Origin: Fibrobacter succinogenes
GTDB taxonomy: Bacteria; Fibrobacterota; Fibrobacteria; Fibrobacterales; Fibrobacteraceae
Direction: 5' to 3'
DNA length: 64,000 nt
NCBI GenBank assembly: GCA_902791475.1
Contig: CADAWC010000014.1
Coordinates: 1-64,000, forward strand
The notes under the pieces are model-generated. The model did not search any database. It was not told the DNA's origin and was given only the letters and a program-made list of their open reading frames with translations. Shown piece by piece: positions 44,830-53,393 of the stretch (its first letter is position 1; the number at the start of each line of letters is the position of its first letter). Made by a program: the position numbers and the translations under genes.

Positions 44830-45951
44830 TTAGTTGTCGGTAAGGTGCGTCGGCATCAACAGGAACGAGAAGTTCATGTTTTCACCAACCGGCTCGATGA
44901 TGCAAGCGCCAAGCGGGTTGTTCATCTTCATGATGACTTCTTCGCTCTTGCACATGCCGAGGATTTCTGCGAGGAACTGGCCGTTAAAGCCAATGCAGAA
45001 GCTGCCTTCGCCGTTGTGCGTGATGGCGAGTGCTTCGCGAGAATCGCCGCCGACATCCGGGTCTGTGGCGCTGAGTTCGAGGATGTTGCCGTCGAACTGC
45101 AAACGGATCTTGCGGGTGCGAGCGTTGGCCATAGAAATCACGCTGCGGATCTTGTTCTGGAATTCCGTGGTGTTGGCCTGTGCGGTACGTTCAAACTGCT
45201 GCGGGATTACAGAGCGGTAGCTCGGATACGGTCCTTCATAAAGCTTCGAGATGACCTGGATAGAACCCGTGTTGAAGAGAATGTGCGTTGCAGAGGTGCG
45301 GACTTCAACCGTGGAGTCGCCCTTTGCCATGTGCAGGATGTGCTGCAAAGCCTTGTGCGGGATGATGACACCGTTCGAAAGTTCTGCGCCTTCCTGGTCG
45401 ATTGCAGCGCGGCCCAAGCGGTGACCGTCTGTTGCGACCATGGAAATCTTGCCGTCCTTTGCTTCGAGGAACACACCGTTCAAGCTCAAGCGCGTGGAGT
45501 CGGTAGAAGTGGCGAACAAAGTCTTTTCGGCGAGGAATGCAAGTTCACTTGCGGCGATGTTCAACGTTTCGCCATTTTCGATTTCCGGGAACGGCGGGAA
45601 GTCGTTCGCGTCAAAGCCGATGATGCTTGCCTTACCGCGTTCGCTCCACTGGATCTTGACCAAGTAATCCTGCGCGTCAAAAGTGATGTTCGTGATGCTC
45701 GGGTCCACGAGGCTCTTCACCTGATCGAACAGCTTGCGTGCGTTGATGACGACTGCGCCATCACGTTCGCCCTGCACTTCCACCTTGACCCTGATACCGA
45801 GGTCGAGGTCAGTTGCGCTTACTTCGAGGAAGTTGCCTTCGAGGCGGAGCGAAAAGTTGTTGAGGATCTGGATGGTGGACTTGTTCGGAACGGCGCTAAT
45901 TGCCGCTTGCAGGGCTTCCTGCAAAACATTCTTCTGAATAGTAAACTTCAT
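44830..45951 (-). CDS. dnaN: DNA polymerase III beta subunit (sliding clamp)
   Basis: DnaN forms the ring that tethers the replicative polymerase to DNA. The 373-aa chain carries the three clamp domains: MKFTIQKNVLQEALQAAISA and VNARKLFDQVKSL in domain I, TDSTRLSLNGVFLEA and DGHRLGRA in domain II, and VGENMNFSFLLMPTHLTDN in place of the usual YLIMPMRL end. dnaA and recF are not adjacent, so this is not a dnaA-dnaN operon. A small membrane-protein gene ends 3 nt upstream on the same strand. Confidence 0.97.
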   Translation of the reverse strand: MKFTIQKNVLQEALQAAISAVPNKSTIQILNNFSLRLEGNFLEVSATDLDLGIRVKVEVQGERDGAVVINARKLFDQVKSLVDPSITNITFDAQDYLVKIQWSERGKASIIGFDANDFPPFPEIENGETLNIAASELAFLAEKTLFATSTDSTRLSLNGVFLEAKDGKISMVATDGHRLGRAAIDQEGAELSNGVIIPHKALQHILHMAKGDSTVEVRTSATHILFNTGSIQVISKLYEGPYPSYRSVIPQQFERTAQANTTEFQNKIRSVISMANARTRKIRLQFDGNILELSATDPDVGGDSREALAITHNGEGSFCIGFNGQFLAEILGMCKSEEVIMKMNNPLGACIIEPVGENMNFSFLLMPTHLTDN

Positions 45952-45954
45952 GAA

Positions 45955-46104
45955 TTAGCCTCTCTGGATGAGCATTGTTCCTACGAAAAATACAACGACG
46001 ATGACAGCGAGGAGCACGATGACTCGTTTATCCAGCGTGTTTGACTTCTTTGGGACGAATTTTTTGACGTTTTGCTTTGCTCTTCTGCGATCGCTGCGAC
46101 TCAT
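45955..46104 (-). CDS. 49-aa single-pass membrane protein upstream of dnaN
   Basis: A short gene on the minus strand beginning MSRSDRRRAKQNVKKFVPKK, with a basic N-terminus, one hydrophobic helix (VIVLLAVIVVVFFVGTMLI) and a QRG end. The stop is 3 nt before the dnaN start, so the two are cotranscribed and probably coupled. Topology would be N-in. No family is recognised. A clean basic-then-hydrophobic architecture and tight spacing argue that it is real. Confidence 0.65.
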   Translation of the reverse strand: MSRSDRRRAKQNVKKFVPKKSNTLDKRVIVLLAVIVVVFFVGTMLIQRG

Positions 46105-46167
46105 AGAAAAATCTCCATTGTTTTATATCGAAAAATCTACTATTTTAAAGGCAGGTCGAAAGGATTT

Positions 46168-46449
46168 ATGAACGAAAAAACTCTAAATAAGCTGAAAAAT
46201 ACGGCTAAGGGCTGTGCATCCAACGTGCTTTCGCGTGTCGAGCTGTCTATGGTGCAGTCTAAGCTCAAAAACAAGTTCCAGTTGCTCGGACAAAAGGTCT
46301 ATGAGGCCATTCAGGAAGGCCGTCTGGATTCCATCAAGGATGACGCTATGGCTGTCGAAGCGGTGGGCGCCATCTTCGAAATTAAAAAGCAAGTTGCAGA
46401 ACTCGAACAGAAATTGAACAAGGCTGAAGGTTCTAGTGAAAAAGCTTGA
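46168..46449 (+). CDS. small helical/coiled-coil protein, partner of the M23 protein
   Basis: A 93-aa soluble protein, entirely helical with a coiled-coil C-terminal half (AVEAVGAIFEIKKQVAELEQ). AAAGGA at 46158-46163 precedes the ATG; the more upstream in-frame start is discounted. It overlaps the following M23-family gene by 14 nt, indicating translational coupling. It is divergent from the small gene/dnaN operon. Function unknown; a cytoplasmic partner of the envelope protein is plausible. Confidence 0.65.
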   Translation: MNEKTLNKLKNTAKGCASNVLSRVELSMVQSKLKNKFQLLGQKVYEAIQEGRLDSIKDDAMAVEAVGAIFEIKKQVAELEQKLNKAEGSSEKA

Positions 46450-47254
46450 GGTCCATCTTTATCCGAACAAGGAATCGCGCGGAAAAACGGTCACTTTTTC
46501 CGTGAGAAGAGCTGTTATTTACTTTGTTATAACTATTTGTGCGATTCTAGGATTCATCTTGTTCTCGCCGATGCAAATCGTGGAGAACTTGTCGAATGGC
46601 AACCTGATGGATGTCTATCACCAGAATTCGGTGATTAAGGATGAAATCAAGAAAATCCGTACCGTAGTCGATACGACGATTTTAAAGATTGAAGAGACGC
46701 GTGTTGTTCGCGATAGTACGCTCAAATTGGGTGGTCTTGGCTTTACGATCGAAAATACATTTGAGGATGAGGCTCCGAAAAAGAATTTGCATGCAATACG
46801 TTCTACTTTCCGCAAAACGCTGAACAAGCTTGAGGCTGATTCTGCGCTTGCGGCGCGTGTTCCTGTTTTGCATCCGCTCAAGAACCATCACGATATCAAG
46901 GCTCGTTTTGAAATGGTTTTCGATGCGTTCACGGATCAGGAACTCCCGCATCGTGGCGTGGATTTCTTGGCTGCTGAAGGCGATACGGTTTATGCACCTG
47001 GCGCAGGTGAAGTTGTCGAAATTCGCAAGCATCGTGGTTTTGGACTTTCGATGAAGATTGAGCACATGGAACATGTAAAGACGTTCTATGCGCATCTTGG
47101 AGAAACGCTAGTCAAAAAGGGCGACAACGTTCGTCGTGGCGACCCGATTGCGCTCATAGGCAAGAGCGGGCTCCAGTCAAGTCTAGGCCTGCATTACGAA
47201 ATTCGCGTGAACGGCGTTCCCGTCAACCCTGAGGATTACTTTATTACAAAATAG
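46436..47254 (+). CDS. M23-family (LytM/EnvC-like) envelope protein, degenerate active site
   Basis: A 272-aa inner-membrane-anchored protein: TM helix at about 26-46 (AVIYFVITICAILGFILF), a coiled-coil segment and a C-terminal peptidase_M23 domain. Zinc-site residues His172 and Asp176 (PHRGVDF) and His220 (YAHLGET) are present, but the final HxH motif reads G251-L-H253 (LGLHYEI) rather than HLHYEI, losing one catalytic His. It may be a noncatalytic amidase activator like EnvC or NlpD, or have weak activity. The start is GTG 46436, inside the preceding gene. Confidence 0.8.
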   Translation: MKKLEVHLYPNKESRGKTVTFSVRRAVIYFVITICAILGFILFSPMQIVENLSNGNLMDVYHQNSVIKDEIKKIRTVVDTTILKIEETRVVRDSTLKLGGLGFTIENTFEDEAPKKNLHAIRSTFRKTLNKLEADSALAARVPVLHPLKNHHDIKARFEMVFDAFTDQELPHRGVDFLAAEGDTVYAPGAGEVVEIRKHRGFGLSMKIEHMEHVKTFYAHLGETLVKKGDNVRRGDPIALIGKSGLQSSLGLHYEIRVNGVPVNPEDYFITK

Positions 47255-47259
47255 CCGTT

Positions 47260-47304
47260 AGTCATTGGTTGTCGGTCATTAGTCAATAGTTATTGGTTGA
47301 TTGT
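47260..47304. repeat. degenerate 7-bp tandem array (six heptads)
   Basis: Units AGTCATT, GGTTGTC, GGTCATT, AGTCAAT, AGTTATT, GGTTGAT: the reverse complement of the GACTAAT-type unit at 1655. It starts 6 nt after the M23 stop and runs directly into a palindromic element. Confidence 0.8.
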
Positions 47305-47382
47305 CATGCCGGACTCTGTTCCGGCATCACCACTTTTCTCTCGCTTCGCTCGTCATTCTGAGTGAAACGAAGAATCCAGTGA
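47303..47382. repeat. two palindromic intergenic elements in tandem
   Basis: First, GTCATGCCGGACTC with GTTCCGGCATC (47303-47329). Second, GTCATTCTGAG to GAATCCAGTGAC (47352-47382), a looser palindrome of the class seen at 16380 and 27642. They follow the heptad array in the 516-nt gap before RNase G; the rest of that gap (47383-47590) contains GC-rich sequence without any frame I trust. Confidence 0.6.
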
Positions 47383-47590
47383 CTTTCATCCACTTTTGTA
47401 CTTTCGCTTCGCTCAAGTACCAAATGCTGGTCTCGGTCATGCCAAAACAAGTTTTGTCGCGACTTTGACGCTTTGCGTCATGCAAAACGGCTCAGTTATA
47501 GGTCCGCAAGCGGCCCTGCAACATTCGCCTTGGAGCATACTCGACCTACGCATTTGTCCTACTTCCTAATTCCCCCTACATTTCCCCTTC

Positions 47591-47625
47591 TCTCGTCTCT
47601 CGTCTCTCGTCTCAAGTCTTCCTAC
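47591..47625. repeat. 7-bp tandem array of the GACGAGA type
   Basis: TCTCGTC three times exactly, then TCAAGTC and TTCCTAC, in 7-bp phase. The reverse complement GACGAGA is the unit found inside lon. It lies in the gap upstream of the RNase G gene. Confidence 0.75.
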
Positions 47626-47770
47626 TTATTATATTTATGGTCCCCAGGCTCTGCTTTGCAGGCGGGCGGTACTTTCCGTCAAGAAACATCGGGAGCTCGG
47701 ATGCGGTCCATACTTTTGGACTGGTCTTGGGGATTTCTATCAAGTTTTGCTTTACCCTTTAGGAGTTTTA

Positions 47771-49306
47771 ATGGCAAATAAGTGTAAGCGCGGAATCTTG
47801 ATTAGCAAAACACCGTACGAAAAGCGCATCGCAATCATGGAAGATGGCGAACTTGCGGAATTGGTTGTTGAAGGTGTTTCCTCTAATCGGGTTCTGGGCA
47901 ATATTTATAAGGGTGTCGTTCAGAAGGTGCTCCCCGCACTCAAGGCGGCATTCATTGACATTGGTCTTGAGAAGGCTGGCTTTTTGCATCAGGAAGACGC
48001 CATGGACCGCAACGAACTGTTGCGCCGCGAATATGGTGACGATGATGACGAAGGCGATGCCTCCAAGGAAATTTCGATCGACGAAATTCTCCAGGAAGGC
48101 CAAGAAATCATGGTGCAGGTGGTCAAGGAACCGATTAGCACCAAGGGTGCCCGTTTGACGACACACTTGAGCTTTGCTGGCCGCTTCCTGGTCTGCATGC
48201 CGGGTACAAATTTCGTCGGCGTCTCGAAGCGTGAACGCGATCCGGTCAAGCGCCGCGAGTTCAAGAAGGTCGTACGCCGCCTCAAGGGCCGCGACGTGGG
48301 CTACATCGTCCGCACCAACGGCCTCAACGAATCCGAATTCGAAATCAACAAGCAGATGCGCGAACTCGAAAGCAAGTGGGAACAGACGAAGTACAACTTC
48401 GAAACCATGCCGCCCGAGACCTGCATCTACGAAGAATCCGATTCCATCGAACAGACGGTTCGCGAATACTTCGGTGACAACACGGACTACGTGTATATCG
48501 ACAACCGCGACGAGTACTTTGCTCTCCGCGATTACCTGAAGGTTCTCTCTCCGGATAAGCTCGACAAGGTCAAGCTCTGGAGCTCCAGCGAAAGCTTGTT
48601 CGAATACTTCAAGATTGAAAACGACTACGCTCGCTCCTTGCAGCGTCAGGTCCCGCTTCCGCGCGGTGGCAACCTCGTCATCGAACAGACCGAGGCTCTC
48701 GTCTCTATCGACGTGAACACCGGTCCTAAGGTTCATGGCAAGGACCAGGGCAAGATCATCCTCGAGACTAACCTCGATGCTTGCCACGAAATCGCAAAGC
48801 AGCTGCGCCTCCGCGATGTGGGCGGCCTCATCATCATCGACTTCATTGACATGGAAACCGATGAAGACCGCGAAGCCGTCTATCAGGAATTCCGCAAGGC
48901 AATCCGCCGCGACAAGGCCCCGATCAGCCCGGCCCCGATTAGCCAGTTCGGCCTCATGGAAGTCACCCGTAAGCGCGTCCGCGTGAACCTGATGACCGAA
49001 AAGACCGAATGCTGCCCGGTTTGCAACGGCAGTGGCCGCATCGCCACGCTCGAATCGACGCTCGGCATGATCGACCGCTGGCTCGCCCGCGCACACACCA
49101 AGGGCCGCCTCCGCGAAGTGACCCTCGTCGTGAGCGCCCCGGTCATCGATGTGCTTTGCAAGGACTTGAACCGTATGTTCAACTATCTGGAATACAAGCA
49201 TAACATCAAGATTTCCCTCGTGGAAGATGAATATGCCCACATCAACCAGTTCTGGATGTACGACAAGAATAACGAAGACATCACGGACCTGTACAACTTC
49301 GCATAA
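47771..49306 (+). CDS. rng: ribonuclease E/G family endoribonuclease
   Basis: RNase G/E cleaves single-stranded RNA in mRNA decay and rRNA maturation. The 511-aa protein starts MANKCKRGILISKTPYEKRI, has the S1 domain (NIYKGVVQKVLPALKAAFID), the RNase-H-like catalytic core with SIDVNTG and IIIDFIDM (metal-binding Asp residues) and the zinc-link CPVC at 415-418. It lacks the long RNase E scaffold, so RNase G-like. AGGAG 5 nt before ATG 47771 fixes the start. An acidic insertion (DDDEGDASKE) sits in the S1 region. Confidence 0.93.
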   Translation: MANKCKRGILISKTPYEKRIAIMEDGELAELVVEGVSSNRVLGNIYKGVVQKVLPALKAAFIDIGLEKAGFLHQEDAMDRNELLRREYGDDDDEGDASKEISIDEILQEGQEIMVQVVKEPISTKGARLTTHLSFAGRFLVCMPGTNFVGVSKRERDPVKRREFKKVVRRLKGRDVGYIVRTNGLNESEFEINKQMRELESKWEQTKYNFETMPPETCIYEESDSIEQTVREYFGDNTDYVYIDNRDEYFALRDYLKVLSPDKLDKVKLWSSSESLFEYFKIENDYARSLQRQVPLPRGGNLVIEQTEALVSIDVNTGPKVHGKDQGKIILETNLDACHEIAKQLRLRDVGGLIIIDFIDMETDEDREAVYQEFRKAIRRDKAPISPAPISQFGLMEVTRKRVRVNLMTEKTECCPVCNGSGRIATLESTLGMIDRWLARAHTKGRLREVTLVVSAPVIDVLCKDLNRMFNYLEYKHNIKISLVEDEYAHINQFWMYDKNNEDITDLYNFA

Positions 49307-49352
49307 GTTGTCCCCGCGATTCTTGCAATGGCATTTCCGCAATAAGCGTAAA

Positions 49353-49390
49353 AGAATTCGTCGGCAGACACCGACGAATTCTTTTTTTTG
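49353..49390 (+). terminator. intrinsic terminator after rng
   Basis: Perfect 11-bp stem GAATTCGTCGG / CCGACGAATTC with loop CAGACA followed by eight T, 47 nt after the stop. Confidence 0.9.
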
Positions 49391-49394
49391 CATT

Positions 49395-49421
49395 GTCATT
49401 CCCGCGAATGCGGGAATCTCC
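49395..49421. repeat. palindromic intergenic element, GTCATTCCCGC family
   Basis: GTCATTCCCGC, GAAT, GCGGGAATCTCC. A nearly identical copy lies at 59220-59246. Confidence 0.75.
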
Positions 49422-49451
49422 CTTTTAGCACTTATTCTTAAAATTCCGCAT

Positions 49452-49478
49452 AAAAAAAGACGCCTGCGTTGCAGGCGC
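49452..49478 (-). terminator. intrinsic terminator for the fibro-slime gene (minus strand)
   Basis: CGCCTGC / GCAGGCG with a 3-nt GTT loop; seven T follow on the minus strand. It is 21 nt past the stop codon. Confidence 0.8.
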
Positions 49479-49498
49479 CTTTTAGAGAGAACGAAACT

Positions 49499-52400
49499 TT
49501 ATTCATTCAAGTCGATGGTAAAGCCCTTGGTCTTTCCGTGACGCACACCCCAGATGAAGTCTTGCGTGCGGTCTGCCTTCGTAGACCTACCGATTCTAAT
49601 CTTGTATGTAAGTCTTGCAATGTAAACGCCCGTGCCAACGAGTCTGCCTTTCTTCGATCTCATATTCCAGGCGAGGAATATCTTGCCGTCCTTATCATCG
49701 TCAAGGCAGTTGCCATTGTAGAGCGTATCGACGCATGTGAGCACGCCGGAGGTATTGTTCACGAATACGCCGAGGCTTGTAAAGTACTGTGTCTTGTATT
49801 CGAGAACCGTAAGCTTGGCGTATTCTCTCGTTATTTTTTCAATGACGGAGGTGTTGCCGTTTGCAATACCGGTGACGTCGTTTGCGGTGATAATGCCATC
49901 CAAGTAGGCGGTGACGATTTCAGGTCCGAGATTGTACATCTTGTTGGCCTGATCGAGGCTTATCTGGTTGGTTTGCACTTCTGTGAGGATTGTTTCAAGG
50001 TTCTTGCCGTTATTTTCAATGTTCTTGGCATTGACGTTCTTGATGGCCGATTCAAGAGCAGAAACTTCGTCTTTCACGAGACTTGAGAGGCTTAGGTCGC
50101 CAAGATAATGCCCTTGGGCGCCGTAAGATTCTGCCACTTCCTTAGCCGTCATCGGCTTGTCTTCTTGTACGATCTTCGGAACGGTCGGATTCGGGTTCTT
50201 GATAATCGACTTGGAGGAGTCGGATTCGCCAATGGTTACGACCGGAGCGCTCGTGATGACCACATTCTGTTCACCGGAGATTCGGACGAACGGATTGTTG
50301 TCAGGCGTGCTTCTGTGCAGAAGGTCTGTGTGGACGCCCGGGACGAGCTTGATGGAGTCGCCCATGACCGGGATGTTTGCCTTGTCGTTTGTCGTGCTTC
50401 TGAAGATGAGCTTCCATTTAGCCTTGTTTTCTTTGGCAACGAGATCCGGGACAATATCGGTTCTGACTGAACTTGTCTGCTTGAAGTAGTAGATAAAGAA
50501 TCTTGAAGCATCATCGTTTTCGCAATCGAGCCCTTCACTGAATGCCAGGGAGAGGACTGTCGAACCGTCATTGCTGTAAGCGATATCTGCTGATGTGATG
50601 ACGGGGCCGATGGAGTCCGTCACGTCGCTTGTGAGGCTGATGGTCGTCGGAACTCCGCCTTCAGAATACTTCCAGAACGGCGTAATCTTTCCGCTATAGA
50701 CGTTGTCTGCACCACCGGTAAACGGCATGATTCCGAAACCGCCATCCGTGGTAATTGCCATGGAGCTGTCAAAGTCGTTCGTTGAGACTCCGCTGATGAT
50801 TGTCGGGAACTGTTCGCCAAATTCCAAATGCACTGAATCCATATGGATGATGTTCTGGTCTAGCGTTCCGATCGGCTTGGATAGCTTGGCGTAGACGCTG
50901 TCGCCGCGACCGTCGCCATTCCTGTCGAAGATGCTTGCGTAAACCACTTGCGGTACAGGCGGTTCCCTGAACGAAATGTTACTCCAGACGGCTTGCTGTG
51001 TTCCATCCGTGCTGCTTACGACGAGTGTCACGTTTATAGCCGGTGCCGACGCCTTGATGTAGAAAGTTCCCTTTCCGTTCTTGAGCGTTATGGCGTTTAT
51101 CTTGTTGCCGTTTTCGTCGCAGGGGTTTACCGCAACGTTGTTTGTGGCGATATAAACGATGTCGTCAAACGTTGCCCAATCTTCAAGGAACGAGACGTTG
51201 ACTTCGTAACGCGTATTCACCCACTTGCCGAGCGTGTCGATGTTGCCGTCTACGTTGTTTCCGATGAGTGTCCATTTGCCTTGGGCATCAACGCGGGCGT
51301 AGTTGATTGTGGGCGAGCCGTAGTTATCGATGGTGAAAGTAATTTCTTCGTACTGGGTTTCGTCGCTCTGTAAGGAGAATCGCAATATGTAAGATCCCGG
51401 CGGGAGTGTACGCATTTGCTGGATTGTCGTCGTATTGATGGTAAATCCTGTATAGCCTGGCTTGATAGTGATGCCGCCAAACCAGGTGCCTACGCTATCG
51501 AGTGCAACGCCTTCGGCATAAGCTCCACTACCGATCAAGGTAAAGTTCGAAGGAGCTGCGACCGTGTCTGTCGTCGTGGCGCCGGAGAAGTCGCAAGAGA
51601 GGGCTTGCTTGCTCACGCGCTGGTAAATTTCGTAGTTGATTAGTCCTGTTTCAGAAAGGTCCTTAGCGAGAATGCTTGTTTCGGTCTTCAGGTCGATGGA
51701 CGTTCTCATCATGAAGTTGGACTGGGTTGTATGGCGTTCGGCATAGAAGATGTGGAACGGATAGTTGACACCTTCTTGAAGTCCGAGCGTGTCGAGGTCC
51801 ACTGCGCCAAAGACCTTCGTGTGCTGGCCACCGATATCCACAACGAGGCGGTTGTTGATGAACACCCACACGTCGTCGTCACCGTTGAATTCAAAGTACT
51901 GGCCCGGAATGTATTCGAACGTGGCCTGAATCTTCATGGTGAAACCGAAATTGTGTCTTTTGTTGCCTTTGCCAGAAAGGTTATCGAAGTAGGGGTTCTT
52001 GAGGGTCTTTTCGGCATCGAGGTATTCGAAATCATCGATCAAGAAGAGCCCGCCTTCAGTGCTATTGTCGTCTTTTTGGCCGAGCCAGAGGCCGTCATTC
52101 TGGAGTTGCAATTCGATAGAACGGCAGGTGGCGTTGGTGTACGGAACGCCGTTTTTAGTGGTGATGACTTCTGGCAAGAACCATTGAGCGAGATGTGTTG
52201 TAATCTTGCAATTTTCTGGGAAGGGATCGGCTGGTACGGGTACGCCATTGGGACCAAGGTATTCTTGAACCATTCCTCTGGTATGTTGTGCGCATCCGCT
52301 GGAACCGAAGTCCGCACTCACGCCGTTGGCGGGGTCGCCGTTTTTGCCTTCTCCATCTCCATCGCCCTTTGAGCCATGGAGCCAGTCAAACATCATCACA

Positions 52401-53233
52401 GGGAGGGTCTTGGTGGGGCAATCGCCTAAAACGCCCGGGTACTTGGTGTAAACTGTTGTTGCGGTCCCGATTTCCTTGCCAGCCTTGACCCAGATGGTAT
52501 CGGCTTCGGCAGCGGCTGCATCAAGCGAAAGCAAAGTGCTTTGTTCGATAGGTTGTGTCTTGGAGGTATAATGATAGTCTGTGACGTATTCGGATCCGAG
52601 AGTCTGCTTGAAATAGACTTGGAACGAACCTTCGGGCGGAGCAACTCTGGATTCGAACCATCCACAGTAATTCTTGATAGAGGACATCGTATCAGATTTG
52701 CCGCCTGCGATGTAGAGAATGGCGTTCGTGTTTGTCCAGGGGACAAAGAAGCGGATTACTTTATACTTCGTCTGTTGTGTCGGTCTGTCGGGTGTCTGCG
52801 TGCCGGGGCCATCGTTGCCCGGAGTGGTTGTTGATGTGTTGTCTATGCCGTTAGCCTGTGTAACGACTTTGTTTTTGCCAATAGTGATGGTGAAGTCGCT
52901 TTCGACAGGTTCTGCGCTAGCCAATGGCGAAATGCTGCCAATGGCAGTGCTCGCTCTGCAGGTGCCCCCCGTGTAAAAGGTCAGTTTCGGCTCTGTTTCG
53001 GCGGTCAATGTTGCCTTGACGCTGAAAGAACCGTTTCTATCGCGGGTGAGCTGAGTGCATCTGCTAGATGAACTGACTCCGTCCACCGTTTTTTCTAAAA
53101 TGACATAAAGACGCGTTGCAGGCGTATTGGACCTTTCGTCTTTGACAAGAATGTTGTAATCGGCAGCCATCGAGAAAACTGCTGCCCATAAGAGTACGAA
53201 AACTAAACTGAAGACAATATTTTTACACCGCAT
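49499..53233 (-). CDS. giant secreted fibro-slime protein (paralogue A)
   Basis: A 1244-aa exported protein with a signal peptide (MRCKNIVFSLVFVLLWAAVFSMA). The fibro-slime domain (TIGR02148-like, PA14-related beta sandwich) is at about residues 431-515: FEFNGDDDVWVFINNRLVVD, IGGQH, YPFHIFYAERHTTQSNFMMR. The rest is beta-rich repeats (RNGDGRGDSVY, LAFSEGLDCEND) and a C-terminal module (LAWNMRSKKGRLVGTGVYIA, FIWGVRHG) resembling a sorting or FlgD-like end. In Fibrobacter such proteins are linked to the cell surface and fibre adhesion; binding partners are inferred. GGGAG precedes the ATG. Confidence 0.9.
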   Translation of the reverse strand: MRCKNIVFSLVFVLLWAAVFSMAADYNILVKDERSNTPATRLYVILEKTVDGVSSSSRCTQLTRDRNGSFSVKATLTAETEPKLTFYTGGTCRASTAIGSISPLASAEPVESDFTITIGKNKVVTQANGIDNTSTTTPGNDGPGTQTPDRPTQQTKYKVIRFFVPWTNTNAILYIAGGKSDTMSSIKNYCGWFESRVAPPEGSFQVYFKQTLGSEYVTDYHYTSKTQPIEQSTLLSLDAAAAEADTIWVKAGKEIGTATTVYTKYPGVLGDCPTKTLPVMMFDWLHGSKGDGDGEGKNGDPANGVSADFGSSGCAQHTRGMVQEYLGPNGVPVPADPFPENCKITTHLAQWFLPEVITTKNGVPYTNATCRSIELQLQNDGLWLGQKDDNSTEGGLFLIDDFEYLDAEKTLKNPYFDNLSGKGNKRHNFGFTMKIQATFEYIPGQYFEFNGDDDVWVFINNRLVVDIGGQHTKVFGAVDLDTLGLQEGVNYPFHIFYAERHTTQSNFMMRTSIDLKTETSILAKDLSETGLINYEIYQRVSKQALSCDFSGATTTDTVAAPSNFTLIGSGAYAEGVALDSVGTWFGGITIKPGYTGFTINTTTIQQMRTLPPGSYILRFSLQSDETQYEEITFTIDNYGSPTINYARVDAQGKWTLIGNNVDGNIDTLGKWVNTRYEVNVSFLEDWATFDDIVYIATNNVAVNPCDENGNKINAITLKNGKGTFYIKASAPAINVTLVVSSTDGTQQAVWSNISFREPPVPQVVYASIFDRNGDGRGDSVYAKLSKPIGTLDQNIIHMDSVHLEFGEQFPTIISGVSTNDFDSSMAITTDGGFGIMPFTGGADNVYSGKITPFWKYSEGGVPTTISLTSDVTDSIGPVITSADIAYSNDGSTVLSLAFSEGLDCENDDASRFFIYYFKQTSSVRTDIVPDLVAKENKAKWKLIFRSTTNDKANIPVMGDSIKLVPGVHTDLLHRSTPDNNPFVRISGEQNVVITSAPVVTIGESDSSKSIIKNPNPTVPKIVQEDKPMTAKEVAESYGAQGHYLGDLSLSSLVKDEVSALESAIKNVNAKNIENNGKNLETILTEVQTNQISLDQANKMYNLGPEIVTAYLDGIITANDVTGIANGNTSVIEKITREYAKLTVLEYKTQYFTSLGVFVNNTSGVLTCVDTLYNGNCLDDDKDGKIFLAWNMRSKKGRLVGTGVYIARLTYKIRIGRSTKADRTQDFIWGVRHGKTKGFTIDLNE

Positions 53234-53337
53234 CCACGACTCCCGGAAGATATTACCCTAATAGAAAATACATTCAATATTGTGATATTTATCAATTTTT
53301 TTTTGCCTATTTGTAAAATAAATTGCGAAAACAGCAA

Positions 53338-53391
53338 CACCCGCTCGAGGAGCGGGTGACTAGGGAAAAAAGTTCCGATTTTGGGGGGGGG
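53338..53391 (-). repeat. palindrome and nine-G tract between the fibro-slime genes
   Basis: CACCCGCTC-GAG-GAGCGGGTG (53338-53358 region) is a perfect hairpin that could terminate the upstream gene on the minus strand. A run of nine G (53383-53391) lies 3 nt beyond the stop codon of paralogue B; on the coding strand it is a poly-C tract after the stop. Homopolymers of this length are prone to slippage, but here it is outside the frame. Confidence 0.55.
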
Positions 53392-53393
53392 TG

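Noticed and set aside
44746..46044. 432-codon plus-strand frame opposite dnaN
   Set aside because: Antisense shadow of dnaN, spanning the dnaN terminator and the small membrane gene.
47768..49399. 543-codon minus-strand frame opposite rng
   Set aside because: Shadow of the RNase G/E coding sequence, crossing the rng terminator; no start context.
53383..53391. Poly-G tract as a phase-variation switch
   Set aside because: It lies after the stop codon of one gene and downstream of the promoter region of neither, so slippage would not alter a frame or promoter spacing.
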